NCBI GenBank assembly: GCA_032716605.1
Contig: CM064517.1
Coordinates: 24,856,398-24,920,397, forward strand
Length of the DNA: 64,000 bases
Reading direction: 5' to 3'
Source: Paralithodes platypus
Lineage: Eukaryota > Arthropoda > Malacostraca > Decapoda > Lithodidae
The translations under genes and the position numbers were made by a program. Of the stretch, positions 46,613 to 56,389 are shown one piece after another. Within the stretch, counting starts at the first letter, position 1. Each line of letters opens with the position of its first letter. The notes under the pieces were generated by a model that did no database searches, was not told the DNA's origin, and saw only the letters and a list, made by a program, of their open reading frames with translations.

Positions 46613-47087
46613 TTAAGGGGGTACTACTCGTTTTTTCTGGACCTCCTTTTCCCTCGTGTTTAGCATATTTGTTTTGAGATTTTAAGATGTTCCTTCCATT
46701 AGTTTGTCGATTTTTAGACCTTTCGACCCATTTCTTTGTCAATACATACAACATACAAACAATTTGAGTGTTCCACACATACGTGCAGTTTCAGTCTCTT
46801 GTCCTAATGGCGGCGTTCCAGGCAACCCTGTTAAGGACTGCTTCACTTGTCAAGTTCTTGGATTTGAGACTTTTCGTGCCATTTAGGTGTCGATTTTTTT
46901 CATGGCGAGCGAACGAGCCTGTAATTCTAAGAGAAAATTTTCTACCGAAAAATTTACAAATTTATCTTGAAAGGGGCTCTAGGGGGGTGTATTTCTAAGC
47001 TTGATGGAGGTCTCACGAGGAAACTAAAAAAATAAATGAATAAATAAATGAATTAATAGCCCAAAAATCCGAGCACTACTCCCTTAA
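46613..47087 (+). mobile_element. M1 MITE with clear terminal inverted repeats
   Basis: Best-defined M1 ends: TTAAGGGGGTACTACTCG at the left and CGAGCACTACTCCCTTAA at the right. A unique insert of about 110 bases sits at 46,745-46,855 within the core. Confidence 0.8.
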
Positions 47088-47489
47088 ACAAAATATCATA
47101 ATAACCCCCAACACGTAGGGCCAGATAGTGTTAGAAAGTGTTAAAGTTATTAAAGTTTAAAGTTATCAAAGTGTATTGCCATTATCATACATACATTCAA
47201 GTTACACAACACAATAGTTATTATAATACTATTATGGCCTAGTCTGTTGAGCCACATAAGCAGACATGAATATATTAAGCATAATATAATGCAGAAACAC
47301 ACACAATACATAAATATATAGCGGTATGTACTTATATGAATAGCAAATCAATGGACAATGTGGAGATAATGTCCTTCTCTGTATCTGTCACACAATTATC
47401 AAGGTTTTTGGCAAACTCTTGATTTTGACTGTACCGTATGACACGTATAAGACCATGCATAGGCATACTGTACACATGACATGACAGTA

Positions 47490-47692
47490 TCAACCCCTTC
47501 AGTAGGGCCACGTCATTTTGATCATATTCTGGTTACCATTAGACGATTTTCTTTAGCTTATAATCTAACTCTAGGACTCAAAGGGGTAAATTCAGTAGAA
47601 CCTCTGAATAACAAAGGCCCTTCTTAAGCTGCATACAATCTATATTTAACCAGAATCAAATGTGAAAAATCGTCGTGGTGGTGAAGGGAGGT
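47490..47692. mobile_element. Degenerate M2-type MITE
   Basis: CCCCTTCAGTAGGGCCACG, TTCTGGTTACCATTAGACG and the inverse TTTAACCAGAATCAAATG, GTGGTGAAGGGAG. Confidence 0.5.
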
Positions 47693-47935
47693 AGTATACT
47701 CTGTTCCAAATATGTAGGCCAAAACCCTTAAACATTAACCTCTATAATGCACAAACAACTGAGTAATCAACAATAATAAAAACAGTAACAAATAATCGAG
47801 CTAATGCTTGTATCCTTTAGGGAGGGTCAGCCAGGGAAGTGCTGTGGAAGTTTACCCCCCATTTTTTCTAACCTTATTAGAGTCACAGAGGATAGGGTTC
47901 ACGATTTGTGGCCTATATATTTGGAATAAGTAATA
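47693..47935 (-). mobile_element. N1 TIR element, reversed
   Basis: ACTCTGTTCCAAATATGTAGG at one end (first 20 bases) and CCTATATATTTGGAATAAG at the other. The interior GGGAGGGTCAGCCAGGGAAG is the reverse of the other copies. Confidence 0.6.
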
Positions 47936-47944
47936 GTAGTGGTA

Positions 47945-48032
47945 GTTGTTCCCTAGACTGCCCTGCTGAACAGCCCCTAGCTCCTAAGGAAGGTCACGGC
48001 CGAAATTTGGTTTCCGAGAAGGCGCTCGAGGA
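47945..48032 (-). mobile_element. Diverged LINE 3' tail
   Basis: GTTCCCTAGACTGCCCTGC and GAACAGCCCCTAGC correspond to the CCAAGCTGCCTGGCCGAAC tail of the LINE family, so a second, older tail lies directly against the TTG array. Confidence 0.55.
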
Positions 48033-48258
<226 letters not shown>

Positions 48259-49683
48259 CCTCCTAAAGCTGCCTGGCCGAACAGCCCCAAGGCCCCGAGC
48301 AATTCCAAGGCCACAACCGAGTGCCCCCACAGAACCCTCCCCGCCGACCACAATAAAGCCTGGGTGACCGAAGCCAGGAGCTGAGGAGGGTGCGGAAACG
48401 CCCGGGAAACCAAAGCCCCACCCAGGGTCCTGTGCCCCTTAGCAATTACGAAGAGAAAGTTGAGGGGCAAGGGAAAAATGTGATGCTTTGGCTTCCAATC
48501 TTGGTAGATTGGGAGGTCAATCCACGGAAGAGACGCCGTCACTTGAGATCTAGAAAATATATAAGTTAAAGGAACAGTCAGAGTAAGCTATGGGTATGGC
48601 AGAGATTGCTCAGCTCTCACTCTGATAGACCAGCCCATCACCACATGAGGAATGTATATTGTGATGCTGGCATAAGTGATTGTGTGCTATTGAGTCTTCC
48701 TTAATGTGTTTGATAGTGTGCGGTGTTACATTACATCCCGGACAGGTATCCTGGTCGGAGTCATCCAGACTCTTCTGGTAACTCAGAAAGGCCGGATGGT
48801 GCCCACATTGCAGTCTGGCCAGGTGAACTCTGTCCTCAGGGTGAAAAGGGGTTTCTTGAGGGATGTATTTCAGGGGGCCGTGCATGTAGCTGAGTGTTTT
48901 CTTTTAGTGACTGGATGGATCGGTGGGTGATTTGAGAATGGATATGCTTCTGGAGGCTGGCTTGGGGTGGGCAAAAGGGGAGTGATGACAGAATTTGTGT
49001 ATGGTGACGAGTGATGTGTTGTTTTGACATTTATTGATGCAGTTATGGAGGAAAGCCCGTCGGTTCTGGACACTAGGCTCTCTTCATAGGCATGAAGAGA
49101 GCCTATTTATTGATGTGTGTGTGTGGGTGTTCTGCCATGTAGCGTAGTGGGTGGTGTTGGTTTGTGAAGGCTGCGGCGAGAAGAATTTGTGTGCTTATGT
49201 CAAGGTGATCCTTGATTTTGAGGACTATGGTTTCCCGGTGTATGTGGTCTGTAGGTGTAGTAGTTGAGCAGCCTGTGATTATTATTAGGAGTTTGTTCTG
49301 TATTGTCTGTAGGGTGTTGTAATGTGTTTCAGTAGGGTTAGAGTCCAAGGTGGGGCTAGCATAATTCATCATTGAATGTATATATTGTTTGTATACTATG
49401 GTGGCAGTTTCTTTATGTCCGAATATTGTATGGGCAAGTGACTTTTAGGGCGTTTAGTCTTGGTGTCAATATGTTTCTAATGCTTGTAATATATACAGAA
49501 CATTGATGTATTGTATTTTACACCAAGGATTTTGTGTCTGTGTGTTATGGGGATGTTGTATAAGATGAGGTGAGGGATATGGTGGTGTTCTGCTCTCCAG
49601 TTTGTGAGTAGGGTTGCTTTAGATTTGGATGGGGCTAGTTTGAGTCTGTTTGTGGTTAACCATCTGTGTAGTGTGTGAAGGGG
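48259..49683 (-). pseudogene. 5'-truncated Jockey/I-like LINE with long 3' UTR
   Basis: Reading leftwards from 49,683 it carries the RT thumb region: LHRWLTTNRLKLAPSKSKAT, then LQTIQNKLLIIITGCSTTT, then IKDHLDISTQILLAAAF, then VHLARLQCGHHPAFLSYQK with DTCPGCNVTPHTIKH, in several broken frames. All match the LINE at 58,603-62,438. About 380 bases of 3' UTR follow (48,259-48,650) that the longer copy lacks. It is inserted so that its 5' truncation point coincides with the stop codon of gene B. Confidence 0.85.
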
Positions 49684-51973
49684 TTAATGTAAAATGTACT
49701 GTTGCGACCCCTGGAAAGCTGGGTTGGTGTGGTAGGAGCCAGGACGGGTGTGGGCGGGGGCAAAGGGCTGAGGTTTGTGGGTGGATAAGTGGGCGAAGAC
49801 GGGGTATTGAGGCTGTTGGGCGTACGAGGGGGTGGAGGCTGGGGGCTGGTCCTGGGGGGCGAGTGAGGGGGCTGCTAAGAGAAGCTGGGACTGCGGGGCT
49901 GCCATCAACTGGGTATTTGTATCAGCCAGGGCACCCGAAGTCTGAAAGAAGGGGAAGTTTATTATCATTAGCAATCAGCAGCAAGAAGCAATGTTAGACG
50001 ATCCTGTTATTCATCTTGATGAATCAAAACACTATTTATTTAATCGTTATCAATCGAGTATGCGATCGGCAGGGTGAATGTATCCTAAATTTGGATTTAA
50101 TATTTGTAACTTGCGTGGCATAGATTTGATAAATGTTACTCATAGATTTGATATAAGTTATGCATCAAACTTATAACAAAAAAGAAACATGGTATAGAGG
50201 AGGTCACAAACAAGGGATGTATTTTGTAATAATGGATCATCAAACCTGTATGCTGACCAGATTATTTGATAGTGGCTCTTTAACCTGTGAGCGAACCCTA
50301 GCCGCCAAGCCCATCAGGACTGCCCTAAGATTGATGGTGTGACACGTTACACAGACAAACCATCATGAAGGAACGGTAGTATATCGTGTTTATAGTCTCT
50401 CTAACCTGTGAGCGAATTTCACCCGCCATGCCCGTCAAGACCGCTCCCAGGACCCACGTGAAGCCAGCGACGAAGAAGGTGTCCATGCCCTCCTGTATAT
50501 TCCAATAGCCTTCATCCATCACGAACCACACCACCCCAGTCACCCATGTGGAGAACACTAGCATGGAGAAGGCCAGGAGATGCCCTAAGATGGCTTGGAG
50601 ATCTACAAGGCCGGCGGTTGTTTTGAAGGCGCCATCCTGTAAGAAAGAAATAAGTCATTGGCATTTTAATATCACCAAGTGTGCTAAGTTGTCAGTGCTT
50701 TATTGTCACTACGTGTTCTAAATTGCCTGTGCACTAATGCCATCATCTGTGGCAAAAAACAAAAGATTTATCAATAATAAAACTTTTATATGTTGAATTA
50801 ACAAGATACTCACTCTCCTCTTCAAAATAATCCCAACATTTCTACAGAAAAGTGCTAACCTCCCTGATTTTATGAATCCGATGGACGAGGCGCGACTTGT
50901 GGCAGAACAAAAAATGGATCCTGCATCATGACAATGTTCCTGCACTCACGATCCTTAGCATCCGCCAGTTCCTGGCTGACAAACAGGTCGCAACTCTCGA
51001 ACATCCTCCGTACTTGCCAGATCTAGCACCATGCCACGTCTGGTTCTTCCCCAAGTTGAAAAATGTCCTCAAAGGAACACATTTCTAGCGTGTGTCGAGT
51101 ACATTAAGATGTGTGTGACCGCCTTACTGATGGCCATCAAGAAGGAGGATTTTGAAGGGTGCTTAGAGGCATGCAGCAGAAGAATGCAAAAGTGCATTGA
51201 CTACAGGGGGGATATTTATGAAGGGGAGAGTAAGTAGTATTTTATTTCATCAAATAAAAGATGTATTGATAGAGATACGTTTCTTTTTTGTCACACCTCG
51301 TAAATTGGAATGAAGTTAAAGATATTATCTGTTTTTGAGTAAGTGTTTTCATGCTGTCACCTGTTCTGTTACACCTACTGCTCTGTTTTAATTAGGAGAG
51401 GGAAGGAAGAGGATGAAGGCTAGAGACGACAGATATAGTGTATATATAAATGTGTACATGTAATTTGTATCCGCTAAAACCCCTTTAACTCACCGTAATA
51501 AGGAAGATGACCCTGGAGGTGCCGTACACCAGACCAAACACACCTGGCACCAACATAAACGACCCATACAGGGACCGAGCTGGGGGAGAACAAGAGTTAG
51601 TTAGCCTTACATTTTCGAGCTATTCGGAATTATCCATATTCCAGTTACACCTAACGTCATCTGGCTCTCGTGGTGGTCAGGTCAAGAGAAGACATTGAGG
51701 GATAAGCCTTTACAACGGCACCTCGTATCTACTTTTCGAAGAGTGTTGAGAGGGGAAAAGGGGTGTTGGAGAGAGAGAGGAAGCTGTTGGAATGGCTTTG
51801 TTGTGTGTGTCAGTATGTACAGTATACGTCGTCGAAATGTCCCCCGACTGGGTGAGAGCATGTGAAACATGCTAGGACGTACTACCACACCCACTAAATA
51901 TGTCCACCTTGGCTGGGATCGAATCCAGGTCAAGCAGATTCACACATAAGCGTGCTCTCCACTCGACCGCCGC

Positions 51974-52004
<31 letters not shown>

Positions 52005-54457
52005 TCACCCATTGGTGGATCGATCCTGGGTCTCCTACATACGTGTTTCGAATGCTATCGCTACTCCAAACTAAGTAGAAAGGTACACACAAAGACATTT
52101 TGGAGATTACGGTCTAAAAGCAATTGTGTCACTGTTTGTTTGGCAATTCACACTGCAGGCAAATATAATTGGGAATGTGGGAATGCATTCATTTTTAGAA
52201 ACTTATTCTATGACGAGTCGCACACCCAATATATGATTAAAATAAAAGAATACTTAATTAATGTCTGCATTTATACAGTGGTACGAAACCTGTAAATGTT
52301 GTTTACATATGAATGCGGCAACGCCAACAAGGGCTATGCACTGTAAAATATTTGTATTTCTTAACAGAGCAGCCTTTATATATACAGTAGTTTGTCTATT
52401 GCTATCGTGGTCGTGCAGCGATCTATGGTTGTTTTTGTACTCACTCACTCGCGCACACACACACACACAGTGTCCAAATCATTGGACACAGGGATAGTAC
52501 CTACAGAATGGAAAAGAGCAAACATTATTCCTATATTTAAGGGAGGAAGCAGAGATAAACCACTGAACTATAGACCTGTATCACTATTGAGCATCCTCAT
52601 GAAGATTCTGGAAGGATTAATAAGGGACAAATGGGTGAACTACCTGGAATCCAAAAGATTAATTACTGACCGACAATTTGGATTCAGAGGAGGCAGATCA
52701 TGTGTAAGCAACTTGTTGAGTTTTTACTCTAGAGTAATAGACACAGTGGACAAGAGGGAAGGATGGGTAGACTGTGCCTACCTAGACTTTAAAAAGGCAT
52801 TTGACAAAGTTCCACACAAGAGATTGCTGTGGAAATTAAAACATGAGGGAAAAGTAGGAGACAAACTGCTGAAATGGATGGAGAGCTACCTTAGCGGAAG
52901 ACAGATGAGAACAACAGTAAGGGGGAAATTGTCAAACGACTCAAATTACGAGTGGGGTACCACAAGGATCTGTCCTAGCCCCAATCATGTTCCTAATATT
53001 TGTAAATGACTTACCTGAGGGACTAACAAGCTACATGAGCATGTTTGCGGACGATGCTAAGCTGCTTAAAACGATCAGAACCCAGGAGGATTGCCTTGAG
53101 CTCCAAGCAGATTTGCAAAAGATCCAAGAATGGAGCATCAAATGGAATATGGAGTTCAATGCAGGGAAATGTAAGACTCTAGAAATGGGTAAAAGCAAGT
53201 ACAGACCTAAAAAAGATTATAAACTAGGAAACGAAGTGATTCCCAAAGCAGAAAAAGAAAAAGACTTGGGGATAGAATTTAAGGATAACATGTCTCCAGA
53301 AAGCCACGTAAATAAGAGTGAGAGAATCACTAGCACTATTGGCAAATATCAGGATGTCTTTCAATTATCTTAATGAAAACACCATGAAACAAATAATAAC
53401 GGCAATAATAAGACCCAGGATGGAATATGCATCTGTAGTGTGGTCCCTCACATGAAGAAACATATCCACAAAATTGAGAGGGTACAGAGAGCAGCTACGA
53501 GGATGATCCCAGGTTTGGAAAATTTGGAGTACCAAGAGAGGCTCGAGAGATTGAATCTACCTACACTGGAACAGAGAAGGAAACGAGGACAGCAAATTCA
53601 GATATACAAATGTGTTAGAGGTATTGACAAAATCGACCAAGAAAACTTCATAGAGAGGGATGGAGGTGAGAGAACAAGAGGTCACAGCTACAAACTAAAA
53701 GTGCTTAATAGTAAATCTGATCTGAAAAGTAAAAGATTTCCTACCAACTCGATTAGTGGGTGGAACAAATTGCCAGCCGAAGTAGTGTCTGCACCATCAG
53801 TGCATAGTTTCAAAGCACGGTATGACGAACATGTCTTAGGAGGCGGGAATTAACGAGCATGCTCACTCCCGCAAACACAACTAGTGTAAGTACACACACA
53901 CACACACACACACTCACACTCACACTTACCTTACCTTATGATACCTTATGATGTGTTCGCCACTCTTCTAGCGGCACCAAGGAGCGCGACGCCCCTCGTT
54001 TTGGGTGGTGATTTGGTGCAGTAGACTGTTTGAAGCGACAGCTCGCTCCCTTGCGAGGATGGGCTCATCTGGCATCTTTTGCAGTTCGACATCCAGGGCT
54101 CTCTTGAAGCTGTCTAACGAGACGTCCCTCATGTCTCTTACTCGCCGTGGGAGTTTGTTGAAGAGACGTGGGCCTCTGTGTGATAACCAGCCCTCTCGGC
54201 TGGTTACTCACACTCTCTCAACACAAAACCCTCTTCAGTACTCACGGTCGTCACACACACACACACACACTCACACTCTCTCTCTTTCAACAAAACCCTC
54301 TTCATTACTCACGGTCGTCACACACTCTCTCTCTCTCTCTCTTTCAACACAAAACCCTCTTCAGTACTCACGGTCGTCACACACACACACACACTCACAC
54401 TCACACACTCTCTCTCTCTCTTTCAACACAAAAAACCCTCTTCAGTACTCACGGTCG

Positions 54458-54506
<49 letters not shown>

Positions 54507-54642
54507 CACACTCACACACTCTCTCTCTCTCTCTTTCAACACAAAACCCTCTTCATTACTCACGGTCGTCCCACACACACACACACACACTCACACTCTC
54601 TCTCTTTCAACACAAAACCCTCTTCATTACTCACGGTCGTCC

Positions 54643-54676
<34 letters not shown>

Positions 54677-55278
54677 CACACTCACACACACACACTCTCT
54701 CTCTCTCTCTTTCAACACAAAACCCTCTTCATTACTCACGGTCGTCCCAGCAGAGCATGAGAACGAACATGAGGGCCAGCGCGAAAAAGAACTGCAAACA
54801 AACACAAGAACAGGACAAATGATTAATTCATTTATGACGATTATTGTATTATTAATTATTTATTTAATTTAGTTTGCTTTAGGTTATTTTTATATTTGTT
54901 AGTGTGTATTTCAGATTATATTTTACAATTGTATTATTGATTTATTTAGATTATTAATTGTATTTGTTTATTTTAGATGTTTTTATTTTTTTGGTGAACA
55001 TTTGACGATTTCATTCAGACGAGAGAAGATTATTATGTTTTAATCATAATTCGACTATTTACGATAGTGTTAACCAATGTCTTCAAGAACTAATACAAAT
55101 GATTTTTTTTTTTTTTTCACGTGTATTTGGGAGATATGCTTAAACAAAAATCTATATATCCCCCTTAGTTTAGGAATCAGTAACTCACCAAGCTGATCGA
55201 CCCCATGATTATAGTGCCCAGTTCCAGGCTAGTGTAGACCCGTGGAACTCGCTCTTGCGCCAGGCGGGCACGGGACAT
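49684..55278 (-). CDS. Gene B: four-span membrane protein, five coding exons
   Basis: Coding order on the minus strand: 55,278-55,189 (30 codons, ATG directly after an acceptor AG), 54,791-54,740 (52 nt), 51,579-51,494 (86 nt), 50,636-50,406 (77 codons) and 49,941-49,684 (85 codons plus TAA), giving 238 residues. All junctions are GT-AG and in phase, and exon lengths 52 and 86 equal those of gene A. Membrane segments lie at about 19-43, 51-75, 94-116 and 127-148. The tail is Pro/Gln/Tyr-rich (SYAQQPQYPVF, GSYHTNPAFQGSQQY). Exon 3 contains LVYGTSRVIFLIT, matching LIYVTSRVVFLIT in gene A. The topology fits MARVEL or synaptogyrin-like proteins; that is inference. Introns hold a mariner remnant, CR1 fragments and a donor-site minisatellite. 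The stop codon lies at a LINE junction. Confidence 0.82.
50283..50335 (-). pseudogene. Partial duplicate of gene B exon 4 end
   Basis: The minus strand reads LGAVLMGLAARVRSQ followed by GTTA, against LGAVLTGMAGEIRSQ followed by GTTA at the true exon end (50,406-50,450). The 5' part of the exon is missing and no acceptor is evident, so it is probably a relic of exon duplication in intron 4. The donor motif survives. Confidence 0.6.
50880..51300 (+). pseudogene. mariner transposase C-terminal remnant
   Basis: Frame one (50,897-51,088) reads ILHHDNVPALTILSIRQFLA, then LEHPPYLPDLAPCHVWFFP, the D-x-A/V-P and Y-S/L-P-D-L-A-P blocks of mariner transposases including the catalytic Asp of H-H-D-N. 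After a frame change, AIKKEDFEGCLEACSRRMQK and CIDYRGDIYEGE complete the C-terminus. The right end TTTTTTGTCACACCTCGTA looks like the mariner terminal repeat. The N-terminal half and the left end are missing, so it cannot mobilise anything. Located in gene B intron 3. Confidence 0.85.
51877..52001 (-). other. tRNA-like SINE head and T-run
   Basis: The minus strand shows GGTCGAGTGGAGAGCACGC (box A) and TGGATTCGATCCCAGCC (box B). A T-run at 51,976-52,000 precedes it. The acceptor stem does not close, so this is a SINE fragment rather than a gene. Confidence 0.5.
52471..53890 (+). pseudogene. CR1/Rex1-like LINE reverse transcriptase, frameshifted
   Basis: Three consecutive frames hold one RT. 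52,471-52,980: WKRANIIPIFKGG, NYRPVSLLSILMKILE, QFGFRGGRSC and YLDFKKAFDKVPH. 52,987-53,373: the catalytic MFADDAKLL, then MEFNAGKCKTLEMG and LGIEFKDNM. 53,440-53,853: IERVQRAATRMIPGL, then GHSYKLKVLNSKSDL and GWNKLPAEVVSAPSVHSFK to the end. Frame changes fall near 52,940 (in the G-V-P-Q-G-S block), 53,350 and 53,445. The N-terminal endonuclease is missing. Both ends abut CA microsatellites (52,452-52,470 and 53,892-53,925), suggesting insertion into a CA repeat. Located in gene B intron 2. Confidence 0.88.
53935..54205 (-). pseudogene. CR1-like LINE C-terminus, reversed
   Basis: The minus strand reads GPRLFNKLPRRVRDMRDVSL followed by DSFKRALDVELQKMPDEP, the G-x-x-L-F-N-x-L-P ... S-x-D-x-F-K end block of CR1-group proteins, then a 3' UTR ending in ATAAGGTAAGGTAAG. 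It lies tail to tail with the preceding LINE. Confidence 0.75.
54225..54739. repeat. Minisatellite whose units contain the gene B exon-2 splice donor
   Basis: Six extra copies of CCCTCTTCATTACTCACGG followed by TCGTC (CAGTACTCACGG in some) precede the genuine exon-2 boundary at 54,740. On the minus strand each reads GACGACC/GTGAGTA, identical to the true 5' splice site. Between them lie (CA)n, (CT)n and TTTCAACACAAAA. Copies are centred near 54,240, 54,312, 54,370, 54,453, 54,562 and 54,640. Confidence 0.9.
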
Positions 55279-55354
55279 CTGTAGGGGCGGGACAGTATTT
55301 TAATGTGGAGCGTGTAAAATTGAGAGTGAATAATTATCTGCTTTGGGTCACCTA

Positions 55355-55444
55355 GGATATTATTATTATTATTATTATTGTTTACTATTATTATTTTTGT
55401 TTTATTATTTGTTACTATTTGTATATATTGTATTGCTATTATTA

Positions 55445-55495
<51 letters not shown>

Positions 55496-55505
55496 TATTA
55501 TTATT
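55355..55505. repeat. (ATT)n array
   Basis: Imperfect TTA/ATT triplets between gene C and gene B. 54,840-55,185 is AT-rich intron without recognised features. Confidence 0.92.
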
Positions 55506-55603
55506 TGCAAGTAGGGTTCCATAAAGACCTTCACTCAGCCTCCGCGCAGCCTCCTATACCATCCGTCAAAAAACAACTGAAATACGATAATATGTCCTCT
55601 TAC

Positions 55604-55831
55604 CTCCGACTGACGAAGGGCAATGACCATCCCCGTCATGACCTCTCCAAATACCACGGAGTAGCTGCAGGAGTAGAGACCGAGTCTGGCACTGTAGTCG
55701 AAATATATTTTATTCAGGAACCAAAACAAACTGGCGCCCCACACAGACAGCCCCAGCACGGAGAACGACAACAGACGGGCACAGTTCTGGTGGAGGTCCT
55801 CGAATCCTGCAGGCGTTCGGAAAGTAACGTC
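55604..55831 (-). CDS. Gene C: exon 4 homologue of a third tetraspan paralogue
   Basis: 76 codons between an acceptor (TTTCTCGACAG) and a donor (GTAAGAGG) on the minus strand, phase 0 at both ends as in genes A and B. It carries FEDLHQNCARLLSFSVLGLS (membrane span 3 follows) and a second span with YSCSYSVVFGEVMTGMV. It is closer to gene A (DLHRNTARLLTFSVL, CSYSFVLGFLLTG) than to gene B. Exons 1-3 are not found before the window edge; the Naiad insertion at 56,351-63,606 would sit in intron 3. No clear last exon exists before gene B starts. Reading through the donor gives a stop at 55,535, and the only nearby acceptor would need a 27-base intron. It may be a partial gene, a pseudogene, or spliced onward into gene B. 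Confidence 0.7.
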
Positions 55832-56264
55832 CTGTCGAGAAATGCAGGTGGAACATAAACCAAGATAATTATAATTCCTGGAATTAAAAAGAAACTTAGC
55901 ACTCACAGAGTCATACAAGTAGGATATTGGTTTAGGCCAGAGATCCCTAAGTATACAAAAAAAGGATATTTTGAGCCTGATGGAGTCCAGGGATGAAGGA
56001 GGCCTAGAAGTTTTCATCCTCAACTATACTCGATGTCACGGGAGAAAATAAATTCTCGTTTGGCAACCGTCTTCCATCCTGTTCGATTTAGTGCATTTTT
56101 GTAGTGCATAGATAAGTGATATACAATGATGCTAACACCAGCAGGCTTCATTGTAAAACAGTAAACTCAATTGTATTTACCTTTTTTCTAAACACAAACC
56201 TAAATGAAACATAAATGTTATGCCATGTTTCTACGAAACGAGGTATATTCGGATTGCTATTACC

Positions 56265-56350
56265 GGACTGGGAATGTGCAGTTAAAGATAAATTTGTAAA
56301 TTTTTCGGTAGAAAAATATCCCGGCCGAATGCCGGTTGCCTCTAAAATTG
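56265..56350 (-). mobile_element. M1 MITE, left part (split by Naiad)
   Basis: TTTTTCGGTAGAAAAATATC and CCGGCCGAATGCCGG are the M1 palindrome region, breaking off after GCCTCTAAAATT. The rest resumes at 63,607. Confidence 0.75.
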
Positions 56351-56389
56351 GAAAATTTTGGAAATTGGAAATTGGAAATTGTTGGAAAG

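Noticed and set aside
54005..54872. Open frames of over 230 codons rich in His, Thr, Ser and Leu
   Set aside because: Read-outs of the CA/CT minisatellite next to gene B exon 2 and of a reversed LINE.
55535..55603. Terminal exon of gene C beginning after TATTTCAG near 55,577
   Set aside because: It would require a 27-base intron, too short for normal splicing; read-through to the stop at 55,535 is the simpler reading.
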